The notes under the pieces were generated by a model. It worked only from the letters and a program-made list of their open reading frames with translations. It made no database searches and was not told the DNA's origin. Shown here one piece after another: positions 38,394-48,092 of a DNA stretch of 64,000 bases. Origin of the DNA: Rivularia sp. MS3. GTDB taxonomy: Bacteria; Cyanobacteriota; Cyanobacteriia; Cyanobacteriales; Nostocaceae. The stretch covers positions 1 through 64,000 of the forward strand of contig JAHCMI010000017.1 in the NCBI GenBank assembly GCA_019192545.1, given 5' to 3'. Each line of letters starts with the position of its first letter. Position 1 is the first letter of the stretch. The translations under genes and the position numbers were made by a program.

Positions 38394-39581
38394 TTACGTG
38401 ATATTAATCCTAGGCAAACGATGCTTAAAAGAACAGAGGATTTCCCAAGAAATTGTATTTAATTTATCTGCCCAATCCTCAGCGGTAATTTTCTCTTTGC
38501 CTTCACTGCCAAGAATTGTGACGATTTCGTTTTCCTGTACATCAGAAATGCTGCTGACATCTAACATTATCTGATCCATAGTAATTGCGCCAATTTGAGG
38601 TACTTTAACTCCTCTAAGCAAAACTTGCATATTGTTAGAAAGATTGCGGGGTATTCCATCGGCATAACCAATTCCTACAACAGCTACACGCATTTTTTGA
38701 GATGCAATAAACTTATGTCCGTAACTAACACCAGTTCCTTTTTCAATCGTTTTGACGTGAGTAATCCGTGCTTTAACTTGCAAAACTGGCTGTAAATCGA
38801 CAGTATCTTGCAAATGGGCTGATGGGTAAAAACCATAAATTGCTAAACCCACCCGTACCATATCGTAATGTAAAGAATTATGACTTAAGGTACCAGCAGA
38901 ATTAGCTAGATGCAAACAAAGTATTTCTATGCCAGTATTTTTTATAGTAGCGATCGCGCTGTCAAAACGCTGATGTTGCTGATTCATGACAGTTGCATCG
39001 GGATTATCAGCGGTTGCTAAATGAGAATAAACGCTCCCTATACTCAAATGAGGCAAACTTGCAACTAATTGAACAAATTCGCCGCAATCTTGCCAATCAG
39101 TCCCCAGTCGCGACATTCCGGTGTCTATTTTAAGATGTACCGATAAAGTAGAATCAAAATTTATAGTTTCTAAAACATCGGAATATATTAAAGCTTGCTT
39201 AGCACTACAAATTGTGGGCTCAAGTTGATTTTTTACGATTGCTTGAACTTGCTCCGGAGTGTTAGTAGCACCCAGAATTAAAATTGGTACTTTGATTCCG
39301 GCTTCACGTAATTGAATACCTTCGGGTACGGTAGCCACACCCAAGCAGTTAGCTCCTGAGTTTAAAGCCGCTCGTGCAACACTAACCGCTCCATGCCCGT
39401 AAGCATCCGCTTTGACAACAGCCATAAACTGAGTTTGTGGCTGTAGCAACTTTCGTATTTCAACTATGTTATTCGACAGTGCTGCTAAATTAATTTCAAC
39501 CCAAGCACGTTGAGTTACCCAGTCATAATTATCTCTCGAAGCAATAGGGCTAACAGTTTTATTTTGTTCGTGACTTAACAT
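38394..39581 (-). CDS. alr: Alanine racemase
   Basis: A 395-aa PLP enzyme that makes D-alanine for peptidoglycan. The PLP lysine lies in MAVVKADAYGHG; the C-terminal catalytic tyrosine segment is GTGVSYGHKF, with VGIGYADGIPR further on. Start placed at 39581 (MLSHEQNK), since GGAGAG lies at a proper distance upstream; the longer frame from 39617 would begin within that leader. Length is usual. The gene reads toward the tRNA on the same strand, 117 bp away. Confidence 0.93.
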   Translation of the reverse strand: MLSHEQNKTVSPIASRDNYDWVTQRAWVEINLAALSNNIVEIRKLLQPQTQFMAVVKADAYGHGAVSVARAALNSGANCLGVATVPEGIQLREAGIKVPILILGATNTPEQVQAIVKNQLEPTICSAKQALIYSDVLETINFDSTLSVHLKIDTGMSRLGTDWQDCGEFVQLVASLPHLSIGSVYSHLATADNPDATVMNQQHQRFDSAIATIKNTGIEILCLHLANSAGTLSHNSLHYDMVRVGLAIYGFYPSAHLQDTVDLQPVLQVKARITHVKTIEKGTGVSYGHKFIASQKMRVAVVGIGYADGIPRNLSNNMQVLLRGVKVPQIGAITMDQIMLDVSSISDVQENEIVTILGSEGKEKITAEDWADKLNTISWEILCSFKHRLPRINIT

Positions 39582-40070
39582 TGATTCTCTCCAATTCACA
39601 CCACTTGCACACAGCAACTTTTAGCTAGATATCTTGGTATTAATATTCTTTTCTTCAGAAGCTGCTCGGATCGATCCCGAAGTTTACCGTTTCCTATGGA
39701 GAGAAAACAAGTATGTAATTATTTATTCTTAATATATTTTAATTTATGAATGTGAAGGCATCGCGTACAAGTTTAATACTCATCTATCAAGCATTATTCA
39801 AGGCTTGATGTTGACACAGATTAATTCACATTTTTGACTTATTAATCACCCTTATGAAATAGATGAAGGCTTTTTACACTCTCCCTTAGTGCCAAATATT
39901 GCTATTGATTTATCACGATTGCTACAGAAATAAAAACTTTCATTTGAAGCCGTAACCGCTTTTTAAATGACTCTATACAAAATTGCTGTCCAGTATAAAT
40001 TAAATACAGGCAGCAAACTAGATTCAATTTGTGTTAATATATGTAAAACTAATACCTTGAGCGACTATCA
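39582..40070. other. Intergenic region
   Basis: A 489-bp divergent spacer between alr and the HNH gene. AT-rich; no repeat of the families seen elsewhere and no convincing small gene. Confidence 0.5.
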
Positions 40071-40568
40071 ATGGGAAAGGTTTTAGTCCTTAACGCTTCT
40101 TATGAACCGCTCAATATAACGAGCTGGCGGCGCGCTGCAATTTTGCTGATTAAGGGAAAAGCAGAGCGAGTGGAACATAATGGTAAATTTATTTACTCTG
40201 ATTTCCCACTTCCTACTGTTATAAGACTGCGCTATTACGTGCGCGTTCCTTATAAAGAAATTCCCTTAACTCGTCGAAATATATTGCATCGCGACGGTCA
40301 TACTTGTCAATACTGCGGTTATAAAGGCGATGACTTAACACTGGATCATGTAATACCGCGATCGCGCCGTGGAGGCGATAGCTGGGAAAACATCGTTACT
40401 GCTTGCGTTCGCTGCAACGTCAAGAAAGGGAGTAGAACGCCGAAAGAAGCTCAGATGCCATTGCATCACGCTCCGCGCCGACCTTACAGTAGCCTTTACT
40501 TTGAGGTCAGCAAGCATCTTAAAAGTGGTTTGCACCAGGAATGGCAAAAATATGTAATCGGACTTTGA
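40071..40568 (+). CDS. HNH endonuclease family protein
   Basis: A 165-aa protein with a compact HNH nuclease domain: zinc ligands C79-x2-C82 and a second pair in CVRCN, with catalytic LDHVIPRSRRGGDSWENIV (H93) between. The N-terminal region (VLVLNASYEPLNITSWRRA) and RRPYSSLYFEVSKH tail are those of a stand-alone HNH family conserved across cyanobacteria. No intron, intein or restriction partner is nearby, so a mobile-element role is unlikely. Its DNA target is unknown. Confidence 0.9.
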   Translation: MGKVLVLNASYEPLNITSWRRAAILLIKGKAERVEHNGKFIYSDFPLPTVIRLRYYVRVPYKEIPLTRRNILHRDGHTCQYCGYKGDDLTLDHVIPRSRRGGDSWENIVTACVRCNVKKGSRTPKEAQMPLHHAPRRPYSSLYFEVSKHLKSGLHQEWQKYVIGL

Positions 40569-41289
40569 CCTTTTTTTCATGGACTGGTCATCGATTTCTA
40601 TATTTAATACAATTAAGATGTTTGGGTGAAGCAAGGTTCCGAGCTAACGACATTAACGACAAGAAAGCAAATTGCCGTTAGGTTTCTGTAGTGAAATATT
40701 TGAATAAATTCGTGTTGACAACAATCAAAGACCTGTGCAGCAGTTCTACGAGGGTTATTCAATACAAATTAATTCAGTGCGACAGATTTCGCTACATGAA
40801 CCTTAATATTTTACATCATGTTTACAAAACGGCAAGTAGGGTGCATCTAAATTACCGAAAAACATCAACTAATATGTAAATTTAGTATTAATTTGTTTTA
40901 AGACGATTGATATTTTGACAGGCTACGTAACATAAGCTACGTAGCTTTATCTAATTAAAAAATAGGCGATCGCCTGTTGTGAAAATTATTATATGCTGCG
41001 CCATTGGCACTTTTGACAAAAAAGTGTACCATTCTATAGTTTGGTTAATATATACTATGTAAATAATAAAAATTTTTCAAACTAACTATTGTGTCATTAG
41101 CTTTAAGAAAATAAATTGTCTACAGCAACGCGAAAAATGTCGCGGCATATCGCAATATATTTATGTATTGTTAGATATTGGCATTTTGCTACATAGAGTG
41201 CGAAAGTTATAGTGTGTAGCAGGTGAAAATATAAAACGTTTTCTAAAAGCTTTTGAATTATCCCGCTCGCGCTACAATCTACGTTCCCT
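40569..41289. other. Intergenic region
   Basis: A 721-bp spacer. It contains a HIP1 site near 40964, a small inverted repeat of TACGTAGC type near 40921-40945 and no reliable coding frame. The 62-codon frame at 40691 lacks a ribosome binding site and a recognisable domain. Confidence 0.5.
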
Positions 41290-42588
41290 ATGCAACGAAA
41301 CTCTTCTAAAAACCAGGTTGAAGATTTGCAACCCCAGATAGATCCAAATTTAGAAAGTGTTGAAATCGATCCGGATGCTTTGGAAGTATCGCTTCCATCG
41401 GATAAATCTGTCCTTACAGCAACAAGCAGTAGCAATAGTAATCGAGTAGCAACTCGTGCTAGTACCTTGGCTGCTCAAAAATCGGAACAATTATTAAATA
41501 CGCTTAGATCGCACAAACACGAGCGGCAAATAATAATTTTGCAAGATTTTCCAGATCCCGATGCTCTTTCTTCAGCTTGGACATACCAGTTAATTGCAGA
41601 GCAATATGATATTAAGTGCGATATCACTTATGCTGGTACTCTTTCTCATCAAGAAAACATTGCTTTAGTAAAGCTTACTAGCTTGCCAGCAACTCGTACT
41701 CCTTTACAAAGTTTAAAAAATCGCGACCTGTCATCGTATAAAGGTTACGTGCTAGTTGATAATCAAGGAACTACTTCTACTTTAATAAATGCAGTACAAG
41801 AAGCAGGAATTCCTTTAATAGCAATTGTAGACCACCACAATTTGCAGGGTGATTTAAAGTCAGAATTTGTTGATATACGTCCTGGAGTAAGAGCAACTGC
41901 GACAATTTTTACTCAATATCTACAAGCGGGTTTGTTGCAGCTAGATAGCAGCATGAGCGAACACGTAAATTGTGCTACTGCTTTGATGCATGGCTTGCAC
42001 TCAGATACAAATAGACTGATGCAGGCTAGAGAAGAAGATTTTATGGCAGCAGCCTATCTGAGTCGTTTTTATGATGGTCAACTGCTAAATACCATACTGC
42101 AAGCAACTCGTTCTAAACGAGTAATGGACGTTATTGAACGCTCGCTGAGAAATCGCATTGTACAAAATAATTTTTCGATAGCTGGAGTTGGTTACTTACG
42201 TTACGACGATAGAGATGCCATTCCTCAAGCCGCTGATTTTTTGGTGACAGAAGACAACGTTCATACAGCAGTAGTGTACGGTATAGTTCACGATGAAGAT
42301 GAAGAAGAATTAGAAGTTGTGATTGGTTCTTTAAGAACTAATAAACTGACGTTAGACCCTGATGAATTTATAAAAGAAGCTTTTGGACAAGACAGCACGG
42401 GTCGTTTTTTCGGTGGTGGCCGTACCAGTGCTGGAGGGTTTGAAATTCCTATGGGTTTCTTATCCGGAAGCAACGAAAATTCACCTTATGCAAAAATGAA
42501 ATGGGAAGTTTACGATGCTCAAATCAAACAGAAATTGTTGAAATTAGTTAATCCTAAAGATAATCTAATTTCGTCTGATGATGAATAA
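41290..42588 (+). CDS. DHH family phosphoesterase
   Basis: A 432-aa DHH/DHHA1 protein, probably acting on small nucleotides such as nanoRNA, pAp or cyclic dinucleotides (NrnA-like). The DHH half has FPDPDALSSAW (DxD), VDNQG and VDHHN; the DHHA1 half has RFFGGGRTSAGGFEIP. The first 75 residues are an acidic, Ser/Asn-rich extension that looks disordered. It is 58 bp upstream of sixA on the same strand. Exact substrate cannot be assigned. Confidence 0.9.
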   Translation: MQRNSSKNQVEDLQPQIDPNLESVEIDPDALEVSLPSDKSVLTATSSSNSNRVATRASTLAAQKSEQLLNTLRSHKHERQIIILQDFPDPDALSSAWTYQLIAEQYDIKCDITYAGTLSHQENIALVKLTSLPATRTPLQSLKNRDLSSYKGYVLVDNQGTTSTLINAVQEAGIPLIAIVDHHNLQGDLKSEFVDIRPGVRATATIFTQYLQAGLLQLDSSMSEHVNCATALMHGLHSDTNRLMQAREEDFMAAAYLSRFYDGQLLNTILQATRSKRVMDVIERSLRNRIVQNNFSIAGVGYLRYDDRDAIPQAADFLVTEDNVHTAVVYGIVHDEDEEELEVVIGSLRTNKLTLDPDEFIKEAFGQDSTGRFFGGGRTSAGGFEIPMGFLSGSNENSPYAKMKWEVYDAQIKQKLLKLVNPKDNLISSDDE

Positions 42589-42646
42589 TTATTAGTTGTT
42601 AATTGTTCGTTATTGGTGCAAATTCTAAAATCTTAAATTCAGGGTT

Positions 42647-43141
42647 GTGGAACTATATTTAATCCGTCATGGTATTGCTCAAGAAGCTACAAGTGAAATT
42701 CGAGATGAAGATCGGAGACTTACAGAACAGGGACGCAAAAAAACACAAAAAGTAGCTCGGCGTTTAAAAGACTTAGGTTTAAGTTTTGATTTGATTGCAA
42801 CGAGTCCCTTAGTAAGAGCGCAGCAAACGGCAGAAATTCTTATTTCTACAGAATTAAGTTCGCAATTAGAACAATGTTCTTATCTTGCTCCTAACGGTAA
42901 TATTGAAGACTGGGTTGAAAAATGGTTGATACCGAAGCAATATTCCAAGACGGCTTGCGTAGCATTAATTGGACATCAACCTTGCTTAAGCAATTGGGCT
43001 GAAATTTTAATTTGGGGTGAAGCTAAAGACAGTTTAGTTCTAAAAAAAGCAGGTACGATAGGAATAGAAACACCAGAAACTTTACCTATTTTCGGTCGTT
43101 GTCAAATGTTTTGGTTGACACCACCTAGATACCTTATTTGA
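42647..43141 (+). CDS. sixA: Phosphohistidine phosphatase SixA
   Basis: A 164-aa histidine phosphatase that removes phosphate from HPt-type phosphohistidine. The catalytic motif is LIRHG (H8); TSPLVRAQQTAEIL carries the second arginine and LIGHQP the second histidine. GTG start, normal length. It is the likely second gene of a DHH-sixA pair. Confidence 0.9.
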   Translation: MELYLIRHGIAQEATSEIRDEDRRLTEQGRKKTQKVARRLKDLGLSFDLIATSPLVRAQQTAEILISTELSSQLEQCSYLAPNGNIEDWVEKWLIPKQYSKTACVALIGHQPCLSNWAEILIWGEAKDSLVLKKAGTIGIETPETLPIFGRCQMFWLTPPRYLI

Positions 43142-43257
43142 TTACGATGTAACTTTTCATTAAAGTGATTTTGTAATAAAGGATACTGTTATGGTGGTAA
43201 AACTTTCTGGTAAGTTAACTCTATAAAATATGCACAAACATTTCGTATGGTATTGCC

Positions 43258-44397
43258 ATGATGGTTTGCGAATTTAAGCCCGGATTGGATGGTGTTCCCG
43301 CAGCTCAATCCAGTATTAGCAATGTTGACGGGCAGAAGGGAATACTAGAATATCGTGGCATCCGAATTGAAGAACTAGCAAAAAAGAGTACTTTCCTCGA
43401 AACTGCTTATTTGCTAATTTGGGGCGAACTCCCCTCTAAAGAAGAATTAGCATTATTTGAACATGAAGTACACCAAAATAGAAGAATAAAATATCGCATT
43501 CGGGACATGATGAAGTGTTTTCCCGAAAGTGGTCATCCAATGGATGTTTTGCAAGCTTCAGCAGCAGCATTGGGTTTATTTTATTCGCGGCGCGATCTTA
43601 ACAATCCAGTTTATATCAGAAATGCTGTTGTCCGTCTGCTGGCAAGTATTCCGACAATGGTAGCAGCTTTTGAATTGATGCGACGAGGTGACGATCCCGT
43701 GCGACCTCATGATGATTTAGATTATGCTGCTAACTTTTTGTATATGCTGCATGAAGAAAAACCAGATCCCATAGCAGCGCGGATATTTGATGTCTGCTTG
43801 ATACTTCATGCCGAACACACGATGAATGCTTCTACCTTCAGTGCTAGGGTAACAGCTTCGACTCTTACCGATCCCTACGCGGTAGTTGCAAGTGCAGTCG
43901 GTACTTTAGGAGGACCTTTACATGGTGGAGCTAACGAAGAAGTAATTCGCATGTTAGAAGAAATTGGTTCTACAAAGAATGTTCGCCCTTATGTTTTAGA
44001 CTGCATTCAACGTAAAGCAAAAATCATGGGTTTCGGTCATCGCGTTTACAAAGTAAAAGACCCCCGTGCGAAAATCTTGCAGAATTTAGCAGAAGAATTA
44101 TTTGCCAAAGTTGGGTATGACAAGTATTATGACATTGCCCAAGAAATGGAACGAGTAGTAGAAGAAAAACTCGGTCAAAAAGGAATTTATGCCAATGTTG
44201 ACTTTTATTCTGGGTTAGTGTATAGAAAATTGGGAATTTCTACAGACTTTTTTACGCCAGTATTTGCGATGGCTCGGGTCGCCGGTTGGCTAGCGCATTG
44301 GAAAGAACAGTTAGTCCAAAACCGTATTTTCCGTCCCAGCCAGGTTTACAACGGTCGCCACAACGTTGATTACGTGCATATAACCGAACGCGCTTAA
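43258..44397 (+). CDS. gltA: Citrate synthase
   Basis: A 379-aa citrate (Si)-synthase of the short bacterial type that condenses oxaloacetate with acetyl-CoA, giving 2-oxoglutarate for nitrogen assimilation. Catalytic residues are seen in GGPLHGGANEE (His), MGFGHRVYK (His) and NVDFYSGLVY (Asp). The N-terminal motif GLDGVPAAQSSIS is typical. It stands alone, 116 bp after sixA. The related 2-methylcitrate synthase cannot be wholly excluded, but no prp genes are nearby. Confidence 0.93.
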   Translation: MMVCEFKPGLDGVPAAQSSISNVDGQKGILEYRGIRIEELAKKSTFLETAYLLIWGELPSKEELALFEHEVHQNRRIKYRIRDMMKCFPESGHPMDVLQASAAALGLFYSRRDLNNPVYIRNAVVRLLASIPTMVAAFELMRRGDDPVRPHDDLDYAANFLYMLHEEKPDPIAARIFDVCLILHAEHTMNASTFSARVTASTLTDPYAVVASAVGTLGGPLHGGANEEVIRMLEEIGSTKNVRPYVLDCIQRKAKIMGFGHRVYKVKDPRAKILQNLAEELFAKVGYDKYYDIAQEMERVVEEKLGQKGIYANVDFYSGLVYRKLGISTDFFTPVFAMARVAGWLAHWKEQLVQNRIFRPSQVYNGRHNVDYVHITERA

Positions 44398-44959
44398 ATT
44401 GGGAATTGGGGATTGGAAGTTGAGAGCGATCGCTGAATTATTAATTTATTAACCTTATTGACATTTATTTCCCCGCTCTGCTCTACTTGCCGATTTCCTC
44501 ATCCCTGATTTAATTCCTCGTGTGAGGAATCTTTATCCATAGAATAAGTAGAAACTCTCCCACGGGTGAGAAAACAGCAAGCCTTGGAGCGATATACTAG
44601 GCATGGTCATTTTCAATATCTGAAATTTTGCCTCTTTTAGGTAAAGATATTATTAGGTTGCTTTACAAGTATTAATAAGTGTCAATATTTGTAAGTAACT
44701 AACGATTTGATTAAGTATGAAAATGTCTATGTTGCTTTTCATACTTAATTTTTTAAATCTTAGAAGAGTGCTTTTTGCGCTCTTGGTAAATAAGGCAATT
44801 GGCACCGCCTATAGCTCTACTGATTAAATTATTGTAATAGATTTAACAAGTAGAGGCTTGAGAGATATCTGATATTGGTCATTTATTTCTTAAGCGATGA
44901 AGAATCCCGTGCTGTATCGCGGGTCGTGTCAGGCTTGAGTTAACTTCAAGAGTATAAAG
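44398..44959. other. Intergenic region upstream of ndhA
   Basis: A 562-bp spacer that should carry the ndhAIGE promoter. I see a small stem CCCGTGCTGTATCGCGGG at 44908-44925, close to the ndhA start, and no gene. The stem may be a 5' UTR feature. Confidence 0.45.
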
Positions 44960-46078
44960 ATGAATTCAGGAATTGATCTGCAAGGAACTTTTATTCAAAG
45001 TTTGATGGATTTGGGACTGCCTGCGGGTACGGCTAAAGCCATTTGGATGCCCTTGCCTATGATTTTGATGCTCATTGGTGCCACAGTAGGGGTACTAGTT
45101 TGTGTTTGGCAAGAGCGAAAAATTTCAGCAGCAGCCCAGCAGCGGATTGGTCCGGAATTTATCGGGCCTTTGGGTTTGCTTGCACCAGTCGCGGATGGTT
45201 TAAAGCTGGTCTTCAAAGAAGACGTAATACCTTCAAAATCTGACCCTTGGTTGTTTACCCTTGGTCCGATCATTGTTGTCCTGCCCGTATTTCTGTCTTA
45301 TTTAATTGTGCCGTTTGGACAGAATTTGTTAATAACTAACGTAGGAATGGGCGTATTCCTGTGGATTGCTCTTTCTTCTATTCAGCCAATTGGTTTATTA
45401 ATGGCTGGCTACGCATCAAATAACAAATACTCTCTCTTAGGGGGGTTGCGAGCGGCAGCGCAATCAATTAGTTATGAAATTCCTTTGGCTTTGGCTGTAT
45501 TGGCGATCGCCATGATGTCGAATAGCCTTAGCACGGTTGATATTGTTAACCAACAATCGGGTTACGGTATTTTAGGTTGGAACGTTTGGCGACAACCCGC
45601 AGGTTTTGTAATTTTCTGGATAGCAGCCTTGGCAGAATGCGAACGTATGCCTTTTGACTTACCAGAAGCAGAAGAGGAACTAGTTGCAGGTTATCAAACC
45701 GAATATTCAGGTATGAAGTTCGCTTTGTTTTACTTAAGTTCCTATGTAAATCTAGTATTGTCAGCTTTACTGGTATCTGTTCTATATCTAGGTGGTTGGG
45801 ATTTTCCGATTCCGATCAATTTAATTGCAGGTTGGTTGGGAGTAAGCGAAGCTAATCCGGTTTTACAGGTGGTTACCGCTTCATTAGGTATCACAATGAC
45901 CGTACTAAAAGCCTACTTCTTGGTATTCCTAGCAATCTTGTTACGTTGGACAGTACCAAGAGTTCGTATTGACCAACTATTAGATTTAGGTTGGAAATTT
46001 TTACTACCCATCGGTTTGGTTAATTTGCTGTTAACCGCAGCATTGAAATTGGCTTTTCCCGTTGCCTTTGGTGGATGA
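44960..46078 (+). CDS. ndhA: NDH-1 subunit 1 (NdhA)
   Basis: A 372-aa membrane subunit of the thylakoid NDH-1 complex (respiration, cyclic electron flow, CO2 uptake), at the junction of the membrane and peripheral arms by the quinone site. Eight or so helices; landmark sequences are [30 protein letters not shown] and the quinone-proximal [21 protein letters not shown]. First gene of ndhA-I-G-E. The following 104-bp spacer holds heptamer repeats. Confidence 0.96.
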   Translation: MNSGIDLQGTFIQSLMDLGLPAGTAKAIWMPLPMILMLIGATVGVLVCVWQERKISAAAQQRIGPEFIGPLGLLAPVADGLKLVFKEDVIPSKSDPWLFTLGPIIVVLPVFLSYLIVPFGQNLLITNVGMGVFLWIALSSIQPIGLLMAGYASNNKYSLLGGLRAAAQSISYEIPLALAVLAIAMMSNSLSTVDIVNQQSGYGILGWNVWRQPAGFVIFWIAALAECERMPFDLPEAEEELVAGYQTEYSGMKFALFYLSSYVNLVLSALLVSVLYLGGWDFPIPINLIAGWLGVSEANPVLQVVTASLGITMTVLKAYFLVFLAILLRWTVPRVRIDQLLDLGWKFLLPIGLVNLLLTAALKLAFPVAFGG

Positions 46079-46085
46079 ATCAGAA

Positions 46086-46155
46086 GTTATGAGTTATGAG
46101 TTATGAGTTATGAGTTAATAAATATTTCTTAATTCCTAACCCCTAACTCCTAACT
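46086..46155. repeat. STRR heptamers in the ndhA-ndhI spacer
   Basis: AGTTATG repeated four times (46087-46116), then CCTAACT-type units (46134-46155). The two groups are roughly complementary, so the mRNA could fold. A good AAGGAGAG for ndhI follows. Confidence 0.75.
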
Positions 46156-46182
46156 TTATTTAAGTACAAGGAGAGAGAGACA

Positions 46183-46779
46183 ATGTTGAAGTTCCTCAAA
46201 CAAGTCGTTGATTACACAAAAGAAACCTGGGAAGCGACTCGTTACATAGGTCAAGGTTTAGCCGTTACTTTCGACCACATGCAGCGTCGTCCCGTTACGG
46301 TACAGTATCCCTACGAAAAACTGATTCCTAGCGAACGCTTTCGAGGTAGAATTCATTTCGAGTTCGATAAGTGTATTGCTTGCGAGGTTTGCGTTCGAGT
46401 TTGCCCTATTAATTTACCCGTTGTGGATTGGGAATTTAATAAAGCCAGCAAAAAGAAAAAGCTTAACCACTACAGTATTGATTTCGGAGTTTGTATATTC
46501 TGCGGTAACTGTGTAGAGTATTGTCCGACAAACTGTTTATCAATGACAGAAGACTACGAGCTTTCTACCTACGACCGTCACGAGTTGAATTATGATAACG
46601 TTGCTCTAGGTCGTTTGCCTTATAAAGTTACGAACGATCCAATGGTAACGCCGTTGCGTGAATTAGTTTACCTTCCCGAAGGTGTAATGGAACCTCATGG
46701 TTTACCAGAGAATGCACCCCGTGCAGGTGCTTTCCCCGAAGACTTTGCGGAAGAAGAAAAAGAAGATGTTAAAGGTTAA
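46183..46779 (+). CDS. ndhI: NDH-1 subunit I (NdhI), two [4Fe-4S] clusters
   Basis: A 198-aa ferredoxin-like subunit of the peripheral arm that passes electrons to plastoquinone. Both cluster motifs are complete: [12 protein letters not shown] and [15 protein letters not shown]. The N-terminus carries the [20 protein letters not shown] segment of cyanobacterial NdhI. Acidic C-terminus ([13 protein letters not shown]). The RBS AAGGAGAG is clear. The stop codon lies at the edge of a heptamer repeat array. Confidence 0.96.
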   Translation: MLKFLKQVVDYTKETWEATRYIGQGLAVTFDHMQRRPVTVQYPYEKLIPSERFRGRIHFEFDKCIACEVCVRVCPINLPVVDWEFNKASKKKKLNHYSIDFGVCIFCGNCVEYCPTNCLSMTEDYELSTYDRHELNYDNVALGRLPYKVTNDPMVTPLRELVYLPEGVMEPHGLPENAPRAGAFPEDFAEEEKEDVKG

Positions 46780-46910
46780 GAGTTAAGAGTTAAGAGTTAG
46801 GAGTTAGGAGTTAGGAGTTAGGAGTTAAAAATGACGAGTTTATGTTTGGTCAAAAATTAACAACTGACGAACTAACAACTAACAACCAACAATCAACAAT
46901 CAACAACGAA
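46764..46910. repeat. STRR heptamers in the ndhI-ndhG spacer
   Basis: GTTAAGA units pass into GTTAGGA units (to about 46828). A second array of CAACTAA and CAATCAA type follows (46857-46910). GTTAG and CTAAC units can pair. The array starts at the ndhI stop. Confidence 0.78.
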
Positions 46911-46921
46911 GGACGAAAAAA

Positions 46922-47527
46922 GTGGATTTAGCGGGTGGAATACAGATAGTTTCGTTTGCCATACTAGCAGCGATGATGATTGGAGCAGCGCTAGGAGTTG
47001 TACTATTTAATAACATAGTTCACTCTGCTTTCATGCTAGCTGGCGTATTTGTAAGTATTGCGGGATTGTATCTATTACTAAATGCTGACTTTGTAGCGGC
47101 AGCCCAATTACTAGTTTATGTCGGAGCAATTAACGTATTAATTTTGTTTGCCATTATGTTGGTAAACAAGCAAGAAAATTTTGTACCCTTGCCGAATTCT
47201 TGGGTAAGGAAAGCAGCAACAGGATTGGTAAGTTTAGGATTGTTCGCACTTCTAAGTACAATGGTTCTAGCTACACCTTGGAGTATTTCTACTACAACTC
47301 CTGTTACAAACTCTATAGTTGTAATTGGCGAGCATTTCTTTACTGACTTTTTGTTGCCTTTTGAGTTAGCTTCTGTCTTACTATTGATGGCTATGGTAGG
47401 AGCGATTATATTAGCGCGTCGCGAATATTTACCTCCTCAAGAAACTTCAGATCAATTGCCACAAACTGTTTTAGAACTACCAGAGCGTCCAAGAGAATTG
47501 GTCTCATCGGTTAGTGAAGACAAATAA
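46922..47527 (+). CDS. ndhG: NDH-1 subunit 6 (NdhG)
   Basis: A 201-aa membrane subunit with five helices, including the conserved pi-bulge helix region (LLVYVGAINVLILFAIMLV). GTG start preceded by AAGGACG. The C-terminus is hydrophilic. Third gene of the operon. Confidence 0.94.
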   Translation: MDLAGGIQIVSFAILAAMMIGAALGVVLFNNIVHSAFMLAGVFVSIAGLYLLLNADFVAAAQLLVYVGAINVLILFAIMLVNKQENFVPLPNSWVRKAATGLVSLGLFALLSTMVLATPWSISTTTPVTNSIVVIGEHFFTDFLLPFELASVLLLMAMVGAIILARREYLPPQETSDQLPQTVLELPERPRELVSSVSEDK

Positions 47528-47585
47528 CAGTTATCAGTGAACAGTGAACAGTGAACAGTGAACAGTGAACAGTTATCAGTCAACA
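47528..47585. repeat. STRR heptamers in the ndhG-ndhE spacer
   Basis: CAGTGAA repeated about five times, beginning three bases after the ndhG stop, flanked by CAGTTATCAGT on both sides. Confidence 0.78.
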
Positions 47586-47782
47586 ATAGGCAATTATCAA
47601 TGAATAATTAACGATTTTTGAATTGCTTAACCGTACTTTATTGTTTAGAACAGGTAATTCATTATCTATATTCTTCGAGTGATAATTAATATTTGATGAT
47701 CCACACCCTACCCTACGGGAACACCTGACAGTGAACGGGTGAAAATTGATAATTGATAAAAAAATAGGAATAGTAAACAATC

Positions 47783-48088
47783 ATGCAACTTCAGTACTTT
47801 TTATTACTAGCTGCTGCTTTATTTTGTATCGGCATTTATGGGATTGTCACCAGCCGTAATGCGGTACGGGTGTTGATGTCAATTGAATTGCTGCTAAATT
47901 CGGTGAATTTGAATTTAATGGCTTTTTCTAATTATTTAGATTCAACATTAATAAAAGGTCAGGTTTTCACCGTATTTGTTATTACTGTAGCGGCAGCCGA
48001 AGCAGCAGTAGGTTTAGCAATTGTGTTAGCAATATATCGCAATCGCGATACCGTAGATATGGAACAGTTTAACCTCCTAAAGTGGTAG
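47783..48088 (+). CDS. ndhE: NDH-1 subunit 4L (NdhE)
   Basis: A 101-aa three-helix proton-pumping subunit. It has the buried glutamates in [13 protein letters not shown] and [20 protein letters not shown] start. It is followed after four bases by the NAD kinase gene, so cotranscription is likely. Confidence 0.96.
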   Translation: MQLQYFLLLAAALFCIGIYGIVTSRNAVRVLMSIELLLNSVNLNLMAFSNYLDSTLIKGQVFTVFVITVAAAEAAVGLAIVLAIYRNRDTVDMEQFNLLKW

Positions 48089-48092
48089 TTTC

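Noticed and set aside
40071-40568. HNH gene as part of a group II intron or homing element
   Set aside because: No intron structure or reverse transcriptase; it matches a stand-alone family conserved in cyanobacteria.
40691-40879. 62-codon frame in the spacer after the HNH gene
   Set aside because: No RBS, no conserved pattern.
41103-41435. 110-codon minus-strand frame overlapping the DHH gene start
   Set aside because: Half lies antisense to the DHH protein N-terminus; no recognisable domain.
46764-47585. CRISPR-like arrays in the ndh operon spacers
   Set aside because: The units are contiguous 7-mers without spacers, and no cas genes are near; they are STRRs.
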